Origin: CAYPEL01 sp964409635
GTDB taxonomy: Bacteria > Pseudomonadota > Gammaproteobacteria > DSM-19610
Length of the DNA stretch: 6,772 bases
Assembly: GCA_964409635.1 (NCBI GenBank)
Contig: CAYPEL010000143.1
Coordinates: 1 to 6,772, forward strand
Direction: 5' to 3'
The position numbers were made by a program, and so were the translations under genes. Below, piece by piece: positions 4,842 through 6,772 of the stretch (the stretch's first letter is position 1; the number at the start of each line of letters is the position of its first letter). The notes beneath the pieces are model-generated. The model was given only the letters and a program-made list of their open reading frames with translations. It was not told where the DNA came from and did not search any database.

Positions 4842-6746
4842 ATGAAGAAGCTCTTGTTTGCCCTGTCCCTGTTTTTTTCAGCGCTGTTACCTGTTCACGC
4901 CAGCGTACAGCAATTGCTGCAACTGGTGGATTATCTGGGGGTGGACTACCCGGAAGCTATTCAAGATGGTGTGGTGGTCAATGCGGCTGAATACCAGGAA
5001 ATGCTGGATTTCTCCGCTGGTATCCTGCAGCAGGTTGAACAGCTGCCGGAACATGCCGGTAAAGGTAAATTAATCGAGCAGGCGCAGCAATTATCCGGGC
5101 TGGTTAACCAGCGTGTACCGGCAACTCAGGTTGCAGCGCTGACCGGCGCCATGCGTGTTTCGCTGATTAAAAATTACGAAGTGACGGTAGTGCCCCGCAA
5201 AGTGCCTGATCTCCAGCATGGTCAAACCTTGTTCAGTGATAATTGCGCAGCCTGTCATGGCGCGGAGGGCCTGGGTGACGGAGCGCAAGGTATCAATATG
5301 CAGCCGCCACCCACTGATTTTACCGAAGTTGAGCGCTATCGTCAGCGAACGCTATACGGACTTTATAACACCATAACCCAGGGTGTTGATGGTACCGGCA
5401 TGCGCGGCTATGGTGAGTTGCCGGATCATGATCGCTGGTCTCTAGCCTTCTATGTTGGGCAACTGGCCGTTCATCAGGGTGAGGTGACGGCAGGTGAAAC
5501 TGAGATAAACAATGCCCCGGAGCATGGGCTGTCCAGTATGGAAACGCTGACTGTCACCACACCAGCAGAAGCGGAAACACAGTATGGTTCTGTTGGCGCC
5601 TCAATGATGGCTTACCTACGTTCTAATCCGGATAAACTGGGCGGGGTTGTAAACTCGCCGCTGCAATTCTCCAGGGATCGGCTTGCGGACAGTCTTGCTG
5701 CCTATAAAGCCGGTGATAAAAAACTGGCTTATCAAATTGCAGTCGAAGCCTATCTTGAAGGTTTTGAACTTGTGGAGCAGGGGCTGGATGCCGTCGATGG
5801 TGATCTGCGGCTTGCTATAGAGAAGGCCATGACGACTTTGCGCAATAACATGCGTGTCGGTAAACCGGTTGCAGAAGTTTCGACTAGTGTGGCGCAGGTT
5901 GATGCGCTGCTCTTGCTGGCGTCAGATCGTCTTAGTAGCCGGAGCCTCTCAGGTAATGCTGCCTTCGCCGCTGCATTATTCATTTTGTTACGGGAAGGGC
6001 TGGAAGCACTATTGGTGGTTGCTGCACTGGCCGCTTTCTTGCTGAAGACCAACCGCAAGGATGGCATGCGTTATCTGCACGCCGGCTGGGTGGGTGCGCT
6101 GTGTCTGGGGTTTTTAACCTGGCTGGCTTCCGTCACGCTGATCAATATCAGCGGCGCCAGCAGAGAGATTACCGAAGGCGTTGCCGCCTTACTGGCAGCA
6201 GCCGTCCTGCTCTACGTTGGCTTCTGGCTGCACGACAAAACCCACGCGGCCCAGTGGAAGCGTTTCATAGATGATCGGGTCAAACAGGCTTTGTCGTCTG
6301 GAACACTGTGGGGAATCGCGGGCCTGTCCTTTATTGCAGTCTACCGCGAAGTATTTGAGACTATCCTGTTCTATCAGGCGCTCTGGATGCAGGTCGACAC
6401 GGCGGGTGAAAGTATGGTGCTGAGTGGTTTTGGTGTCGGCGTATTCTTGTTGGCAATTCTTGGCTGGCTGGTGATCAAGTACAGTGTCAAACTACCGTTA
6501 CGGCAGTTTTTCTCCCTGTCTGGGCTGTTGATGTTTGTGTTGGCGATTATTTTTGCTGGTAAAGGTGTCGCCGCTTTGCAGGAAGCGGGTTATATCCCGG
6601 TCAGCCCTGTTAATTTCCCGCGCATTGACCTTCTGGGTATCTATCCCAATCTTCAAGGTCTGCTGTTACAGGCCGCTCTGTTGGTGCTAGGGCTTTACCT
6701 GTTTTACGGTATGCGCGGCAAGCACCGGGCGATGACCGCACCCTGA
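4842..6746 (+). CDS. Cytochrome c/FTR1-family iron permease fusion
   Basis: A 634-residue iron uptake protein that joins a periplasmic cytochrome c to an FTR1/EfeU-type permease. Domains in order: signal peptide 1-20 (cut after VHA); helical periplasmic part about 21-120; class I cytochrome c about 124-212 with haem site CAACH (135-139) and likely axial Met187 in GTGMRGYG; a second helical region about 275-360 with AYLEGFELVE; then about seven membrane helices from 373 to 623. The permease carries both iron-binding REXXE motifs, REGLE (384-388) and REVFE (502-506). The haem domain may oxidise Fe2+ to Fe3+ before or during passage and hand electrons to the respiratory chain; that role is inferred. 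Length fits the known fusion family. The ATG at 4842 opens a clean signal peptide, though no strong Shine-Dalgarno is seen. The gene has its own Fur-controlled promoter. No EfeO/EfeB genes are in the window. Confidence 0.93.
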   Translation: MKKLLFALSLFFSALLPVHASVQQLLQLVDYLGVDYPEAIQDGVVVNAAEYQEMLDFSAGILQQVEQLPEHAGKGKLIEQAQQLSGLVNQRVPATQVAALTGAMRVSLIKNYEVTVVPRKVPDLQHGQTLFSDNCAACHGAEGLGDGAQGINMQPPPTDFTEVERYRQRTLYGLYNTITQGVDGTGMRGYGELPDHDRWSLAFYVGQLAVHQGEVTAGETEINNAPEHGLSSMETLTVTTPAEAETQYGSVGASMMAYLRSNPDKLGGVVNSPLQFSRDRLADSLAAYKAGDKKLAYQIAVEAYLEGFELVEQGLDAVDGDLRLAIEKAMTTLRNNMRVGKPVAEVSTSVAQVDALLLLASDRLSSRSLSGNAAFAAALFILLREGLEALLVVAALAAFLLKTNRKDGMRYLHAGWVGALCLGFLTWLASVTLINISGASREITEGVAALLAAAVLLYVGFWLHDKTHAAQWKRFIDDRVKQALSSGTLWGIAGLSFIAVYREVFETILFYQALWMQVDTAGESMVLSGFGVGVFLLAILGWLVIKYSVKLPLRQFFSLSGLLMFVLAIIFAGKGVAALQEAGYIPVSPVNFPRIDLLGIYPNLQGLLLQAALLVLGLYLFYGMRGKHRAMTAP

Positions 6747-6772
6747 CCTGTTTTTCAGGTAAACTGCGTTGC

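Noticed and set aside
6746..6760. Hairpin ACCTG-TTTTT-CAGGT at the permease stop codon as a terminator.
   Set aside because: The stem is only 5 bp, the T-run is the loop rather than a tail, and AAACTG follows; the window ends too soon to judge.

Overview
The window looks like the chromosome of a moderate-GC gammaproteobacterium. That placement is an inference from several things together: a classic AATGA-type Fur operator, REP-like palindromes with a GTAG foot, a WbuC-family cupin, a cytochrome c/FTR1 fusion permease and an exosortase system. No 16S or other taxonomic marker is present and I cannot name a genus.

Layout. Positions 1-1254 (minus strand) hold a two-gene exosortase locus. A very small secreted protein with a PEP-CTERM-like sorting tail is transcribed first, then a hairpin/T-tract terminator, then an exosortase-family membrane protease whose stop codon lies on the window's left edge. 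Positions 1255-1558 are non-coding, with a Shine-Dalgarno, a weak promoter candidate and two dyads. Positions 1559-3343 (minus) encode a SulP-type anion transporter with a C-terminal STAS domain. A divergent intergenic region (3344-3666) carries the SulP promoter and an inverted pair of REP-like palindromes. The plus strand then carries a HIT-family protein (3667-4089), a second REP-like cluster (4086-4216), a WbuC-family cupin (4267-4758) and a cytochrome c/FTR1 iron permease (4842-6746). The permease is preceded by a strong promoter overlapped by a near-consensus Fur box.

How the genes work together. The two left-hand genes form one functional unit, a sorting enzyme and its probable dedicated substrate. 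The permease is an independent iron-repressed unit. SulP, HIT and WbuC appear to be unrelated single genes separated by repeats, and I see no evidence that they share a pathway.

Most worth following: (1) the mini-substrate/exosortase pair, in which the cysteine motif is EGCDAV and the sorting signal is PAPIPG rather than the usual forms, with an attenuating terminator between the genes; (2) the HIT protein whose histidine triad reads W-V-H-F-H; (3) two distinct GTAG-footed REP-like families, one of which supplies the HIT stop codon.
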